A stretch of DNA of 64,000 bases. Source: Algoriphagus sp. Y33 (GTDB taxonomy: Bacteria; Bacteroidota; Bacteroidia; Cytophagales; Cyclobacteriaceae). The position numbers were made by a program, and so were the translations under genes. Positions 17,983 through 27,124 of this stretch are shown in pieces; position 1 is the stretch's first letter; each line of letters begins with the position of its first letter. The stretch covers positions 4,154,001 through 4,218,000 of the forward strand of contig NZ_CP061947.1 of the NCBI RefSeq assembly GCF_014838715.1, in the 5' to 3' direction. A model generated the notes under the pieces. The model ran no database searches. It was not told where the DNA came from and saw nothing but the letters and a program-made list of their open reading frames with translations.

Positions 17983-19443
17983 ATGAAAAGACTATACATC
18001 TCCTCCATCGCAATACTTCTGTTAACGTTCGGCACAATATCTTCTTGTACCGGGGATTTTGAAGAAATCAATACAAACCCTAACGATCCCATTTCTGTAT
18101 CCCCATCCTTGCTTTTACCCAATGCTATTCAAATAGTAGTGGACAGGTACTGGGGACATAGCACCCGATACGAAAGGTTAAATATCGACGCGGCCATGTG
18201 CTGGATCCAGCATCTCTCAAGGAATATTTACATCAATGCCGAGGGAGATAGCTATGAAATACCCCTCACTATCTCTTCAGGAACTTGGAACAATCTTTAC
18301 AGAGAATCCCTGATCAATTTTGAAAAGGTCAAAACATTGTCAGGACCGGGCGGGTCCTACGAAAACACCAACTATGTGGGCATTGCTATGGTCATGCAGG
18401 CATTTACCTATGCATATTTAACTGATGTATTTGGACCTATCCCCTACTCAGAAGCATTGAAAGGTACGGCAGAAGAAGCCATAAATTCTCCAAAATATGA
18501 TTCCATGGAGGAAGTATATGCAGGCATTCTAGCCGATTTGACTGAAGCAAATGACCATCTCTCTACTTCTGGTCCGGCAGTAGTCGGAGACATCATGTTT
18601 AATGGAGACATCATGAAATGGAAGCGTTTCGCCAATTCACTTGCGTTGAGAATCGCCAATAGACAAGCGGTCAAAAAGCCCGCAGAATCAAAGGAAATCA
18701 TGACTCGAATACTGGCTGACCCTGCAAAATACCCGATTATAGAAAGTAATTCTCAGACAGCGGAATTAATTCACTTCGATGTAATCGGCAGCAGAAACAA
18801 GATGTTTGATGTGTTCTCCACCCGTTCGGATTGGAACATCAGTACTACGCTAATTGACGAACTACTTGCTCTTGATGACGAGAGGATCACGGTATATGCA
18901 CAGCCATTGGAAGACGGCACCTATGCAGGTCTTCCCAACGGGCTGACCGATGCGGCAGCCGGCAACTTCAATGCCTCCAGAATTGGACTTAAATACCTGG
19001 ATCCTACTGCCCCCAGCGTCTTGATGACTTATGCAGAAGTGGAGTTTATCAAAGCAGAGGCAGCTCTGGACGGAGATATAGAGGGAGACGCTGCCCAATT
19101 TCTTGAAAGTGCGATCAAAGCATCCTTTAATCAACAAGGACTTACTATGCCAGACGATTACATGAGCCGCATAGGCGGGGTAACAAAAGAAAGCATCATG
19201 ACCCAAAAGTGGATTGCACTTTTCGGACAAGGAGTCGAAGCATGGAATGAATACCGCCGCACAGGCTATCCTGTGATGCCTGCTCCCCACCCAAACTCAG
19301 TGTTTTCCAACGACGGAGTGCTTCCCACAAGAATAGAATACCCTACTTCAGAATACTCTCTCAACAAAGCAAATCTCGACGAGGGTGTAAGCAAACTAGG
19401 TGGTGCCGATAACATGAGAACCCCGCTCTGGTGGGTAGAATAA
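17983..19443 (+). CDS. SusD/RagB-type (SusD-like_2) outer-membrane lipoprotein
   Basis: This is a 486-residue surface lipoprotein. The lipobox Cys is residue 22 (FGTISSC), followed by the sequence DFEEINTNPNDP that is diagnostic of the SusD-like_2 subfamily. The helical TPR-like body is visible (VMQAFTYAYLTDVFGPIPYSEAL, MKWKRFANSLALRIANRQA, LMTYAEVEFIKAEAAL) and ends with the usual IRYP-like segment (RIEYPTSEY). It acts as the substrate-capturing lid of the SusC transporter. SusD-like_2 proteins are often paired with transporters of peptides or other non-glycan substrates, so the subfamily fits the absence of carbohydrate-active enzymes here. Confidence 0.92.
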   Translation: MKRLYISSIAILLLTFGTISSCTGDFEEINTNPNDPISVSPSLLLPNAIQIVVDRYWGHSTRYERLNIDAAMCWIQHLSRNIYINAEGDSYEIPLTISSGTWNNLYRESLINFEKVKTLSGPGGSYENTNYVGIAMVMQAFTYAYLTDVFGPIPYSEALKGTAEEAINSPKYDSMEEVYAGILADLTEANDHLSTSGPAVVGDIMFNGDIMKWKRFANSLALRIANRQAVKKPAESKEIMTRILADPAKYPIIESNSQTAELIHFDVIGSRNKMFDVFSTRSDWNISTTLIDELLALDDERITVYAQPLEDGTYAGLPNGLTDAAAGNFNASRIGLKYLDPTAPSVLMTYAEVEFIKAEAALDGDIEGDAAQFLESAIKASFNQQGLTMPDDYMSRIGGVTKESIMTQKWIALFGQGVEAWNEYRRTGYPVMPAPHPNSVFSNDGVLPTRIEYPTSEYSLNKANLDEGVSKLGGADNMRTPLWWVE

Positions 19444-19474
19444 TCCAAATCGATCTACACTTATTAAAATCTAT

Positions 19475-19918
19475 ATGAAAAAGTCATTCAACATATATTT
19501 AGTACTGGCAGCTTTTGCCACTATTGCTTTCACCCAGTCCTGTGTGGAAGCTGAAGATTTGGTGACCCCAAATGTGGCCGCACCTGTTTTGGTTCTGCTT
19601 GAAGGAACTTCCTTCGACGCAGAATCTCCTGTGACTGTTGGTTCCAAATTCTTGGAACTTGACAAAACCAACATCCTCGACCACACCAAGGGTATAGACT
19701 CCATTCCTGTCCCCAACCTTGATATCGCTGTCTTCATCAATAACACCGATGAAATAGCCAAACTGATCACCGACACAAGCGGCAGTGCCGAACTGATCAT
19801 TTCCTGGGCTGATCTGGGGTTGGCGGAAGCCAAAAGTGGCAACCAGGTTCGATTGGAATTCACAGGGACTTACAAAAACGTAGCATTCAGGAAGTATCAT
19901 ACAGTAAGAGTCAACTAA
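19475..19918 (+). CDS. Small lipoprotein of the SusCD locus, unknown function
   Basis: This is a 147-residue lipoprotein with lipobox Cys23 (IAFTQSC). The rest appears all-beta, with alternating hydrophobic residues (VLVLLEGTSFD, NLDIAVFINN, NQVRLEFTGTYKNVAF), as in small immunoglobulin-like or binding domains. I do not recognise the family. It sits 31 bases after the SusD gene and 65 bases before the exported aminotransferase in the same direction, so it most likely belongs to the transport complex, perhaps as an extra surface binding protein. This role rests only on position. Confidence 0.7.
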   Translation: MKKSFNIYLVLAAFATIAFTQSCVEAEDLVTPNVAAPVLVLLEGTSFDAESPVTVGSKFLELDKTNILDHTKGIDSIPVPNLDIAVFINNTDEIAKLITDTSGSAELIISWADLGLAEAKSGNQVRLEFTGTYKNVAFRKYHTVRVN

Positions 19919-19983
19919 TATACTATTCATAAAACCAAAAATTCATTCCTACAAATCTTTCCACAAACTCATTAAAAAAAGCT

Positions 19984-21153
19984 ATGAACCACTCTATTAA
20001 CAGAAGAAATTGGATCAAATCCAGCCTTATGGCTGTGGGAACAATGGCTGTAGCCCCGGCTTTCGCCCTTCCAAAAAACAAAGCACTGGCTGCTTATCAG
20101 CCAGACTCTATTCTTAATGAGCACATCCCAACTTTCCGATACGACGAGGCCCGGCTTGTTGCGAAACTAAATGCAAATGAGAATCCATACGGTCCATCTC
20201 CTAAAGTGATCAAAGCCATTACGGACTCTATCACTTTGGGTAACCGGTATGGCCATGGCGAGGCTAAGGTACTTATTGATATGATCGCCGAAAAAGAAGG
20301 TGTAAGTCCAGATCATATTATGTTATCTCCCGGATCATCAGACATACTTGAAAAGACAGCGTTTGTGCAATTCATGAACGGAGGCAATGTAGTATCAGCG
20401 GATCCTTCCTACATGTCCTTGATGAATACTGCCCAAAAACTTGGGGCAACCTGGAAGCCTGTTTTATTGACTGGAGATTATCAGCATGATCTGGATGGTA
20501 TGGCCAAAGCTGTGGACTCGGAGACCAACCTGGTATACATCTGTAATCCAAACAACCCTACAGGATCTATCACCGATGCCAAGAAACTCAGAGCATTTTG
20601 CTCTTCCGTATCCGAGAAAACACCTGTATTCGTAGATGAAGCCTATCTGGAATTTCTGGAAAAACCCGAAGAAAGCTCTATGGTGGGGCTTGTGGCCGAG
20701 GGCAAAGACGTAATGATTGCCAGAACATTCTCCAAAGTCCACGGAATGGCGGGACTCCGAATCGGATATTTAGTTGCACTTCCAGAGCGGATTGAAAGCA
20801 TCACTTCTAAAGTGAGAAGCACTATGGGACTTTGCGTCACCTCATTAAACGGTGCTATTGCAAGCATGAAAGACCCTGGCTTCCTCTCAAAATGTAGAAG
20901 CATGAATACCGAATGCAGAGAATACACCAAAGGCGAAATCGCTTCCCTTGGATACGATATCATCCCTTCACATACAAGTTTTATGATTTTCCCGCTTCGC
21001 ATGGACGGACAGCCATTTATGAAAGGCATGTACGACAGCGGCGTAGGCATCAGAGTATTCAATATTGACAACAAACCGTGGTGTAGAGTAAGTATGGGAA
21101 CCATGGGCGAAATGGAAATTTTCGTCGATGCTTTCAAAAAAGTAACTGCCTAA
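19984..21153 (+). CDS. Tat-exported PLP-dependent aminotransferase (HisC-like)
   Basis: This is a 389-residue fold-type I aminotransferase that resembles histidinol-phosphate aminotransferase. Core motifs are complete: NANENPYGPSPK (63-74), NPNNPTG (188-194), DEAY (218-221), Schiff-base Lys251 in ARTFSKVHGMAGLRIGY, and a C-terminal substrate Arg (GVGIRVF). Unlike biosynthetic HisC it starts with a twin-arginine signal (NRRNWIK, then a hydrophobic stretch ending AFA), so the folded, cofactor-loaded enzyme should be exported to the periplasm. Tat-exported PLP enzymes are known, for example PvdN in pyoverdine maturation. No histidine-biosynthesis genes are near. Its place between SusCD and a permease suggests that it processes the imported compound; substrate and amino acceptor are unknown. 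Confidence 0.88.
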   Translation: MNHSINRRNWIKSSLMAVGTMAVAPAFALPKNKALAAYQPDSILNEHIPTFRYDEARLVAKLNANENPYGPSPKVIKAITDSITLGNRYGHGEAKVLIDMIAEKEGVSPDHIMLSPGSSDILEKTAFVQFMNGGNVVSADPSYMSLMNTAQKLGATWKPVLLTGDYQHDLDGMAKAVDSETNLVYICNPNNPTGSITDAKKLRAFCSSVSEKTPVFVDEAYLEFLEKPEESSMVGLVAEGKDVMIARTFSKVHGMAGLRIGYLVALPERIESITSKVRSTMGLCVTSLNGAIASMKDPGFLSKCRSMNTECREYTKGEIASLGYDIIPSHTSFMIFPLRMDGQPFMKGMYDSGVGIRVFNIDNKPWCRVSMGTMGEMEIFVDAFKKVTA

Positions 21154-21167
21154 GAGTATAACCAACT

Positions 21168-22304
21168 ATGAGTATTGCACTTCAGAAGACCCTATCGCTG
21201 CTCCTGTTAATAGTTATCGGGATATTTCTCCAGAAAAAACTACAAAATGAGGATCAGAAAAAGGGGTTAAAGACTATAATTCTAAACATCGCCTTACCGG
21301 CAATGATTTTTGTTGCGTTGTTGAAAATCGAAATCAATCCGGATCTGCTGATTCTTCCCGTTTTGGCTTTAATCTTCAATATCGTGATGATTTTCCTTAC
21401 CAAGTATTCCTTGCCGTTTTTTGGCATCAAGGCAAATACTCCGGCTATGCGAACACTGATGCTGCTTCTCCCTTCTCTGGCTCCGGGACTGACATGTTTC
21501 CCATTCATAGTAGAATATCTGGGCGATGACGTGCTGGCCTGGGCAGCGCTTGCAGACATTGGAAATAAGCTATTTGTATTGGTTTTAGCCTATTTGCTCG
21601 CCATGTCTTGGTATTACAAAAACCAAAAGCTGGAAGCTAGGTCTAATGGACAAAAGGTCAAAGAATTGCTGATAACCATGGTAAGCGAGCCTATCAATCT
21701 CGTTATTCTAGTCGCTATAGTTCTACTCAGCTTCGGATTCAACATGGAAAGTATGCCGGCATTTCTTGGCGAGTCCATCCTTATGATGAAGGACATGATG
21801 ACTCCTTTGGTTTTGATTTTCATAGGAGTAGCTGTGATTTTCAAATGGGATCAATTACGTATGATTACCTCCATACTCACTTTCAGAGCAGGATTTACAT
21901 TTCTGCTAAGTGGTCTCTTTATCTGGCTGGTACCTATGCCCTCGGAGGCCGCCGTATTACTTGCTGTGGTATTCCCGCAGAGCGCAGTGAGTTTTTGGCC
22001 ATTTGCCCATATGTCGGCTATCAGAAAGTTTGAATATGAAAATGAAGTCCAGAAGAACAATCCAACCTTTGATCTTGAATTGGGGATCAATGTGCTGGCT
22101 GTATCCATGCCCTTCAGCACCTTACTGGTGCTAGGGGTATTCACTTCCGGCAGCTATTTCACATCCCCTCTTCACGTATTATCAATTGGCGCATTACTAG
22201 TAGGAGCAGCTTTATTGCCAAAAGCCATACAATTGATCAAGAGCTCCGATTTCAGCTTTGACTCAGTTAGAGAAAAAGTACTGAAAGACAGCTCAGCGGA
22301 GTAA
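21168..22304 (+). CDS. AEC-like permease (auxin efflux carrier fold)
   Basis: This is a 378-residue inner-membrane protein with about ten predicted helices. The first half has LLLLIVIGIFLQKKL, then IILNIALPAMIFVALLKIEI, which is the pattern of the AEC family (long N-terminal helix, then a helix with a broken NxxxPA segment). The second half repeats it (SEPINLVILVAIVLLSFGF, AVLLAVVFPQSAVSFWPFAHMS). AEC/BASS-fold carriers move organic anions such as malonate or auxin-like acids. It starts 14 bases after the aminotransferase gene and is the last gene before a strong terminator. I infer that it carries the periplasmic product, perhaps a 2-oxo acid, across the inner membrane; direction and substrate are unknown. 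Confidence 0.72.
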   Translation: MSIALQKTLSLLLLIVIGIFLQKKLQNEDQKKGLKTIILNIALPAMIFVALLKIEINPDLLILPVLALIFNIVMIFLTKYSLPFFGIKANTPAMRTLMLLLPSLAPGLTCFPFIVEYLGDDVLAWAALADIGNKLFVLVLAYLLAMSWYYKNQKLEARSNGQKVKELLITMVSEPINLVILVAIVLLSFGFNMESMPAFLGESILMMKDMMTPLVLIFIGVAVIFKWDQLRMITSILTFRAGFTFLLSGLFIWLVPMPSEAAVLLAVVFPQSAVSFWPFAHMSAIRKFEYENEVQKNNPTFDLELGINVLAVSMPFSTLLVLGVFTSGSYFTSPLHVLSIGALLVGAALLPKAIQLIKSSDFSFDSVREKVLKDSSAE

Positions 22305-22354
22305 CACAAGTTGGGTTAATAGAATATATCCGATAGGTCTGATCAAATGAAAAT

Positions 22355-22379
22355 GCCCGAGCTTTGCTTGGGCTTTTTT
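22355..22379 (+). terminator. Rho-independent terminator of the SusCD locus
   Basis: Arms GCCCGAGC/GCTTGGGC with loop TTT (22355-22373, one G-T pair) are followed by six T. It lies 51 bases after the permease stop and ends the run that starts at the SusC gene. Confidence 0.9.
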
Positions 22380-22571
22380 GATGCAATTTATTGTATGCCC
22401 AAAAGCTGACCCCAAACGCACAATTCCTGCGGGTTTTGAAAAGGGCGCCTATTGCTTTACACTTATCACAAGCTTGGGACAATTCACGGACAAGTTGAAA
22501 AATGTATTGAAATTATTCGATTGGGTATATATCAATTTCCTTTTAAATTGAATCTCCAAACACAACACGAC

Positions 22572-23342
22572 ATGCGCAAACTCAGTCTGGCTCTTGCCAA
22601 TTTAATCATCCTTTTCACTAGTGTTTCTTGCCAAAACAAAGTGGAAAAAAACCTTCCTGAGCTTTCTCAGGAATTTACGACAATTCTGGATGCTCACGGT
22701 GACTGGCGAAAATGGCGCAACGCCAAAGCTGAAAGCTATGCCATGATCCATGAGGGAGTTATGACTGAGGAAAATGCATTCATCAATCTGGACAGTAGGA
22801 AAATACGGCTATCAACTACAGAATTTGAGATTGGTTTTGACGGGAAACAGACTTGGATTAGCCCAAACAGAGAAGCCTACAAAGGAAAATCCGTTAAGTT
22901 TTATCACAATTTGTACTTCTATTTTTTCAATATTCCCTATGTATTTACAGATCCCGGTGTGACGGTGGAGAAAATAGCCGACAAATCCCTTAATGGTAAA
23001 AAGTATCCGACTTTTCAAGCCAAGTTTGAGCCAAGCACGGGCTATAGCCCGAAAGACCAATATTTCATGCTGATCAACCCGGAAACCAACCGACTTGAGT
23101 ACCTTCTCTATAACGTCACCTATTTCGGTGATGAAAGTCCACCGCTCAATGCACTGAAATATGAGGATTACCGCAATGCTGACGGAGTTTACTTCCCGAG
23201 AATCCTTACCGGGTACACTTTTGAAAACGACTCTACCAAGAACATAAGATATCAAGTCACTTTTGCCGATGCCTTACTTCTGGAAGAAGAGTTTGATTCA
23301 GAGATTTTTGACAAACCTACAAATGGAGTTTTCGCAGACTAA
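22572..23342 (+). CDS. DUF6503-like lipoprotein
   Basis: I use the internal ATG at 22572, because from there the protein has a clean lipoprotein signal (MRKLSLALANLIILFTSVSC, Cys20); the 40 residues upstream look non-coding. The 256-residue product matches the Bacteroidota DUF6503 family by the pattern AHGDWRKWRNAKAESYAM, FEIGFDGKQTWIS and YFMLINPETNRLEYLLYNVTYFG. The family folds as a LolA/LppX-like half barrel in other members, but no function is established. The protein should be lipid-anchored in the envelope. The gene lies alone between the terminator at 22355 and a convergent gene pair. Confidence 0.75.
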   Translation: MRKLSLALANLIILFTSVSCQNKVEKNLPELSQEFTTILDAHGDWRKWRNAKAESYAMIHEGVMTEENAFINLDSRKIRLSTTEFEIGFDGKQTWISPNREAYKGKSVKFYHNLYFYFFNIPYVFTDPGVTVEKIADKSLNGKKYPTFQAKFEPSTGYSPKDQYFMLINPETNRLEYLLYNVTYFGDESPPLNALKYEDYRNADGVYFPRILTGYTFENDSTKNIRYQVTFADALLLEEEFDSEIFDKPTNGVFAD

Positions 23343-23363
23343 CCCGGTAAAAATTCCAACCCG

Positions 23364-24350
23364 TTAATTCTGGGTTTGACTTTGGGTCTGAACGGTATGA
23401 TTATCCCTGATCGTGAAGAAATTAGAGTCCACCAGATTAGAAATCCCATTGATCTTCATCTGAAGATTATCGAGATATTCGTGTAGTCCAAAACCTATAA
23501 TTTCACTTACTTCGGCAAACTCCAACCTTGACCGAAGCTCACCCATAGCCTTTTCTGCCGAGTTCATATATCCACCTCCCATATTTCCGGAGATATTGTG
23601 GAGGCATTTTTCAGCTTCTTTGATACAGTAATATATAGATCTGGGGAAATACTTGTTCAATACCAGAAACTCCACCACGCAAGATGAGTCAATATTCCCG
23701 TACAACCTGCGGTAGGTATTGAATGCGGTAACTGATTTCAGCAAAGCCATCCAATGCAGAAAATCAAGAGGCGTGCCCACTTCCTGATCCGAGGGCAATA
23801 AGATGTGGTATTTCACATCCAATATCCTGGAAGTCTTATCCGCTCGCTCCAGGTATTGACCAAGTTGCCTGAAATACCAACCTTCGATCCTCGCCACACT
23901 GCTATCTGCGATACCATAGATCAGCAAAATCTGGTTTTTTACTTTCTCGAAAAACGGCCTGGGGTCTTCTTTTTTCCAAACCTTTCTTTCCAAACCTTCC
24001 TGCATCATATAGTAAAGCTCGTTGGCTTTTTCCCACGTCTCCTTGTTCAGATTTTCACGGATAATCCGTGCATTTTCCCTCGCATTCTTTATTGTGGAAA
24101 GCATAGAGTTGGGGTTCTCAGCATCGAATCCCAAGAAAAACAGCACCTGATTTCTCTCATAGCCCTTGAACCTTGACTCATAAAGCTCTAAGTCTCCGGT
24201 GGCTGCGATCAGCGGATGCCACTGTTCTTTCAAATCTACAGGCAGATCTTGCATCAGATTGAAATTCACATCTATAAATCTCGCGTAATTCTCCGCACGC
24301 TCCAGGTATCTTCCCAGCCAATAAATACTATTCGCTACTCTGCTTAGCAT
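23364..24350 (-). CDS. Alpha-E domain protein
   Basis: This 328-residue helical protein begins MLSRVANSIYWLGRYLERAENYARFIDV, the hallmark of the alpha-E family, and keeps the internal repeats RIEGWYFRQLGQYLERADKTSRILDVKY and YRRLYGNIDSSCVVEFLVLN. Alpha-E proteins are almost always encoded beside a circularly permuted ATP-grasp protein, as here (14 bases downstream of it). Comparative-genomic work has proposed a role in peptide or protein tagging and crosslinking, but no reaction is proven. The transglutaminase-like and proteasome-like partners often found in such operons are not present in the window. Confidence 0.9.
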   Translation of the reverse strand: MLSRVANSIYWLGRYLERAENYARFIDVNFNLMQDLPVDLKEQWHPLIAATGDLELYESRFKGYERNQVLFFLGFDAENPNSMLSTIKNARENARIIRENLNKETWEKANELYYMMQEGLERKVWKKEDPRPFFEKVKNQILLIYGIADSSVARIEGWYFRQLGQYLERADKTSRILDVKYHILLPSDQEVGTPLDFLHWMALLKSVTAFNTYRRLYGNIDSSCVVEFLVLNKYFPRSIYYCIKEAEKCLHNISGNMGGGYMNSAEKAMGELRSRLEFAEVSEIIGFGLHEYLDNLQMKINGISNLVDSNFFTIRDNHTVQTQSQTQN

Positions 24351-24364
24351 ATTCTATCTCTTTA

Positions 24365-25810
24365 TTAATATAAAACCCAAGTATCCTTACTTCCCCCACC
24401 TTGGGAGCTGTTTACCACGAGTGACCCCTTCTTGAGAGCCACCCGGGTCAATGCACCCGGAATTACTTCTATCTCCTGCCCGAATAATATGTATGGTCTT
24501 AGATCCACATGCCTGCCACTGATCCCTTCCTCAGTCAATGTAGGAACAGTGGAGAGTGACAGCGTAGGCTGGGCTATATAGTTTGTCGGATTATTTCTGA
24601 CCAATTCTCTGAACTTAGCATGCTCTTCCGGAATGGCTTTGGGGCCGATCAGCATTCCATAGCCTCCCGCCGCATTGGTTTCCTTCACCACTAATTCCTC
24701 AATATGGTCCAGCACGTATTTTCTATCCTCTTCCTCCCTACACAGATAAGTGGGCACATTGTTCAGAATAGGCTCCTCGCCCAGGTAATACTTAATGATT
24801 TTTGGCACATAAGCATAGACAGCTTTATCGTCTGCAACACCCGTTCCCGGAGCATTCGCCAGGGCAATATTTCCGGCTTTATAGGCTTCAAAAAGTCCCG
24901 GAACCCCAAGCATGGAATCAGGATTAAAGGTTTCGGGATCAAGAAAAGTGTCATCGATCCTGCGGTAAAGCACATCGATTTGCTGCAGTCCCTTTGTGGT
25001 CTGCATATACACCCTCTTATTTTCCACAATCAAATCAACCCCGTTGACCAGCTCCACTCCCATCTGCAAAGCCAAGTACGAATGTTCGTAATATGCTGAA
25101 TTATAAATCCCCGGTGTCAAAACCCCAACCACCGGCTTTGGTTTGTCAGAAAGATTCTGAAGCATTCGCAGCAGTTTTGTAGGATAATTGGACACAGGCA
25201 TAACGCCTTTCTGATTGAAAATATCCGGGTACACCCGTTTGATGATCTCCCTGCTCTCCAGCATGTATGACACTCCTGAAGGACATCGGAGATTATCTTC
25301 TAATATATAGTACTCCCCATCTTTACTTTTTACCAGATCTGTACCTGTAATATGGCACCAGATGCCTTTTGGAGGAGTAAGCCCTATACATGGCTCAAGG
25401 TAATCCTTACTCTTGAGAATCAAATCCGCAGGAACAATTCCATCATTTAGAATATTCCGGTCATTGTAAATATCCTGCAAAAAAAGATTAAGTGCCTGAG
25501 TCCGCTGCTTTAACCCAGCCTCAAGTTTCTGCCATTCAGAATTGGGAATTATTCTGGGAATAATATCCAGATGCAGAATTTTCTCCATGCCCTGATTGTC
25601 GTGGTAGACATTGAAGGTCATTCCCATCGACCGCTGTGTCTGATTGGCAGAATGCTGAAGATGATTCATCTTCCGAGAGCTAGTCTTTTTCAGATGATGA
25701 TAAAATTCGTTGTAATGTTCTCTGATCTCCCCATCTGCGGAAATCATCTCATCATAATGTTCCCCTGCGTTGTAACCTTCGGTTTTCATAATTCTATCTA
25801 AATAAAACAA
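24365..25810 (-). CDS. Circularly permuted type 2 ATP-grasp protein
   Basis: This is a 481-residue enzyme of the circularly permuted ATP-grasp group. Visible family segments are RPLVLL-like DIIPRIIPNSEWQKLEAGLKQR, FLQDIYNDRNIL, CHITGTDLVKSKDGEYYILEDNLRCPSGVSYMLE, DVLYRRIDDTFLDPE and VKETNAAGGYGMLIG. ATP-grasp enzymes join a carboxylate to an amine or thiol with ATP; this subgroup is predicted to make peptide-like bonds, and its substrate is unknown. The family length is about 470-490. It is the first gene of a two-gene operon with the alpha-E gene. A weak -7-like TATCTTTT precedes it on the minus strand. Confidence 0.9.
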   Translation of the reverse strand: MFYLDRIMKTEGYNAGEHYDEMISADGEIREHYNEFYHHLKKTSSRKMNHLQHSANQTQRSMGMTFNVYHDNQGMEKILHLDIIPRIIPNSEWQKLEAGLKQRTQALNLFLQDIYNDRNILNDGIVPADLILKSKDYLEPCIGLTPPKGIWCHITGTDLVKSKDGEYYILEDNLRCPSGVSYMLESREIIKRVYPDIFNQKGVMPVSNYPTKLLRMLQNLSDKPKPVVGVLTPGIYNSAYYEHSYLALQMGVELVNGVDLIVENKRVYMQTTKGLQQIDVLYRRIDDTFLDPETFNPDSMLGVPGLFEAYKAGNIALANAPGTGVADDKAVYAYVPKIIKYYLGEEPILNNVPTYLCREEEDRKYVLDHIEELVVKETNAAGGYGMLIGPKAIPEEHAKFRELVRNNPTNYIAQPTLSLSTVPTLTEEGISGRHVDLRPYILFGQEIEVIPGALTRVALKKGSLVVNSSQGGGSKDTWVLY

Positions 25811-26050
25811 GCTTCAAAAAGATAGATGAAAAAGAGTAATTGTCAAAAAAAATAATGAAATAGGTTAAAATATTTACTACAATCACTATTCCAATCACGT
25901 TTTATCAACAAACTAACCCATTTATTACCAATCTCTCATTTAAACGACTCAAAGAGTTTGCCTTTTATTTTGACTTAAGATAGGTAATTATTCCTTCGCG
26001 ATATGCATTTTTAAACAGAAGGGTTGGTTAAAAAACTCTATTTTCGAATT

Positions 26051-26956
26051 ATGGTGAAACGGCTATTAAAATTTCAGGACAACAAACTCGTTAAGAGAAT
26101 TACGATTTGGAGACAAATCAAGGACGGGTTATTTATCGCCATAGGTGTACTGATGGCAAGTATAGGTTTGAAGGGATTTTTACTGCCAAACGGATTTTTC
26201 GATGGCGGAGCCATGGGAATGTCCCTGCTGTTGGAAATGCTCACCCCTGTCAACCTTTCTGTATTGATTATTCTGGTCAATATGCCTTTCATCGTTTTGG
26301 GAGCCAAGCAGGTTTCAGTGCCGTTTGCCATCAAAAGCACACTTGCGATATTCGGATTGGCTCTTCTGGTGCATTACATAGAAGTTCCCGCCATCACTGC
26401 GGACAAATTGTTAATTGCAGTTTTTGGCGGTTTTTTCCTGGGCTCCGGGATAGGATTTGCCATCCGTGGAGGAGCTGTGATCGATGGTACAGAAGTACTG
26501 GCGATCTCTGTAAGCAGAACATCAAGCTTGACCGTGGGTGATTTTATCACCGTTTTCAATGTTTGCCTATTTATCGTCGCAGCAATATTCGTCGATCTGG
26601 AAACAGCCATGTACTCTATGCTGACCTATTTCTCAGCCTCGAAAACAGTAGACTTCATCATTAACGGAGTGGAAGAATACCTTGGCGTGATGATCATGTC
26701 CCAGCAAGCCGAAGATATCAAGCAGATGATCTCTTATGACTTAGGACGGGGTGTGACTGTACTGAAATCCGATGGAGGCTACGGTGACAAAGCCAACCTA
26801 CTTCCAGACAGAAAAGTCCTATTCTGTGTGATTACCCGCCTAGAAGTCACCAAAATGCTGCTGGAAATCGAGAAAATCGACTCAAAAGCCTTTGTAATCC
26901 AGTACCCCATAAAGGATACCAAGGGAGGGATGATCAAGAAAAGACCGCTTCATTAG
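26051..26956 (+). CDS. YitT-family membrane protein (DUF161 plus DUF2179)
   Basis: I choose the ATG at 26051; an upstream TTG at 26024 in the same frame would add nine residues without family support. The 301-residue protein has a short basic N-terminus, about five to six membrane helices (DGLFIAIGVLMASIGLKGFLLP, FFDGGAMGMSLLLEML, INLSVLIILVNMPFIVLGA-like) and a C-terminal soluble DUF2179 domain (EEYLGVMIMSQQAEDIKQMI, GRGVTVLKSDGGYG). YitT proteins are widespread inner-membrane proteins of unknown transport function. The gene is monocistronic and convergent with metG. Confidence 0.88.
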   Translation: MVKRLLKFQDNKLVKRITIWRQIKDGLFIAIGVLMASIGLKGFLLPNGFFDGGAMGMSLLLEMLTPVNLSVLIILVNMPFIVLGAKQVSVPFAIKSTLAIFGLALLVHYIEVPAITADKLLIAVFGGFFLGSGIGFAIRGGAVIDGTEVLAISVSRTSSLTVGDFITVFNVCLFIVAAIFVDLETAMYSMLTYFSASKTVDFIINGVEEYLGVMIMSQQAEDIKQMISYDLGRGVTVLKSDGGYGDKANLLPDRKVLFCVITRLEVTKMLLEIEKIDSKAFVIQYPIKDTKGGMIKKRPLH

Positions 26957-27029
26957 TCATTAGAAGCTAGATCCTAGTATCAAGACGCTAAACACTAGAA
27001 TCAATAGAGTAGAATCAAGACCAAAGACA

Positions 27030-27077
27030 AAGAGCCAGAAAATTCAGCACCTGTTGCTACTGAATTCTCTGGCTCTT
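27030..27077. terminator. Long hairpin between convergent genes
   Basis: Arms of 18 bases (27030-27047 and 27060-27077) pair with one mismatch around a 12-base loop. It sits between the convergent YitT and metG genes. It lacks a long T-run on either side, so a bidirectional terminator or 3'-end barrier is likely but not certain. Confidence 0.6.
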
Positions 27078-27124
27078 GAATCTAGAATCTGTGCTCTAGC
27101 TACTTAACACCTGCTACTCGCTAC

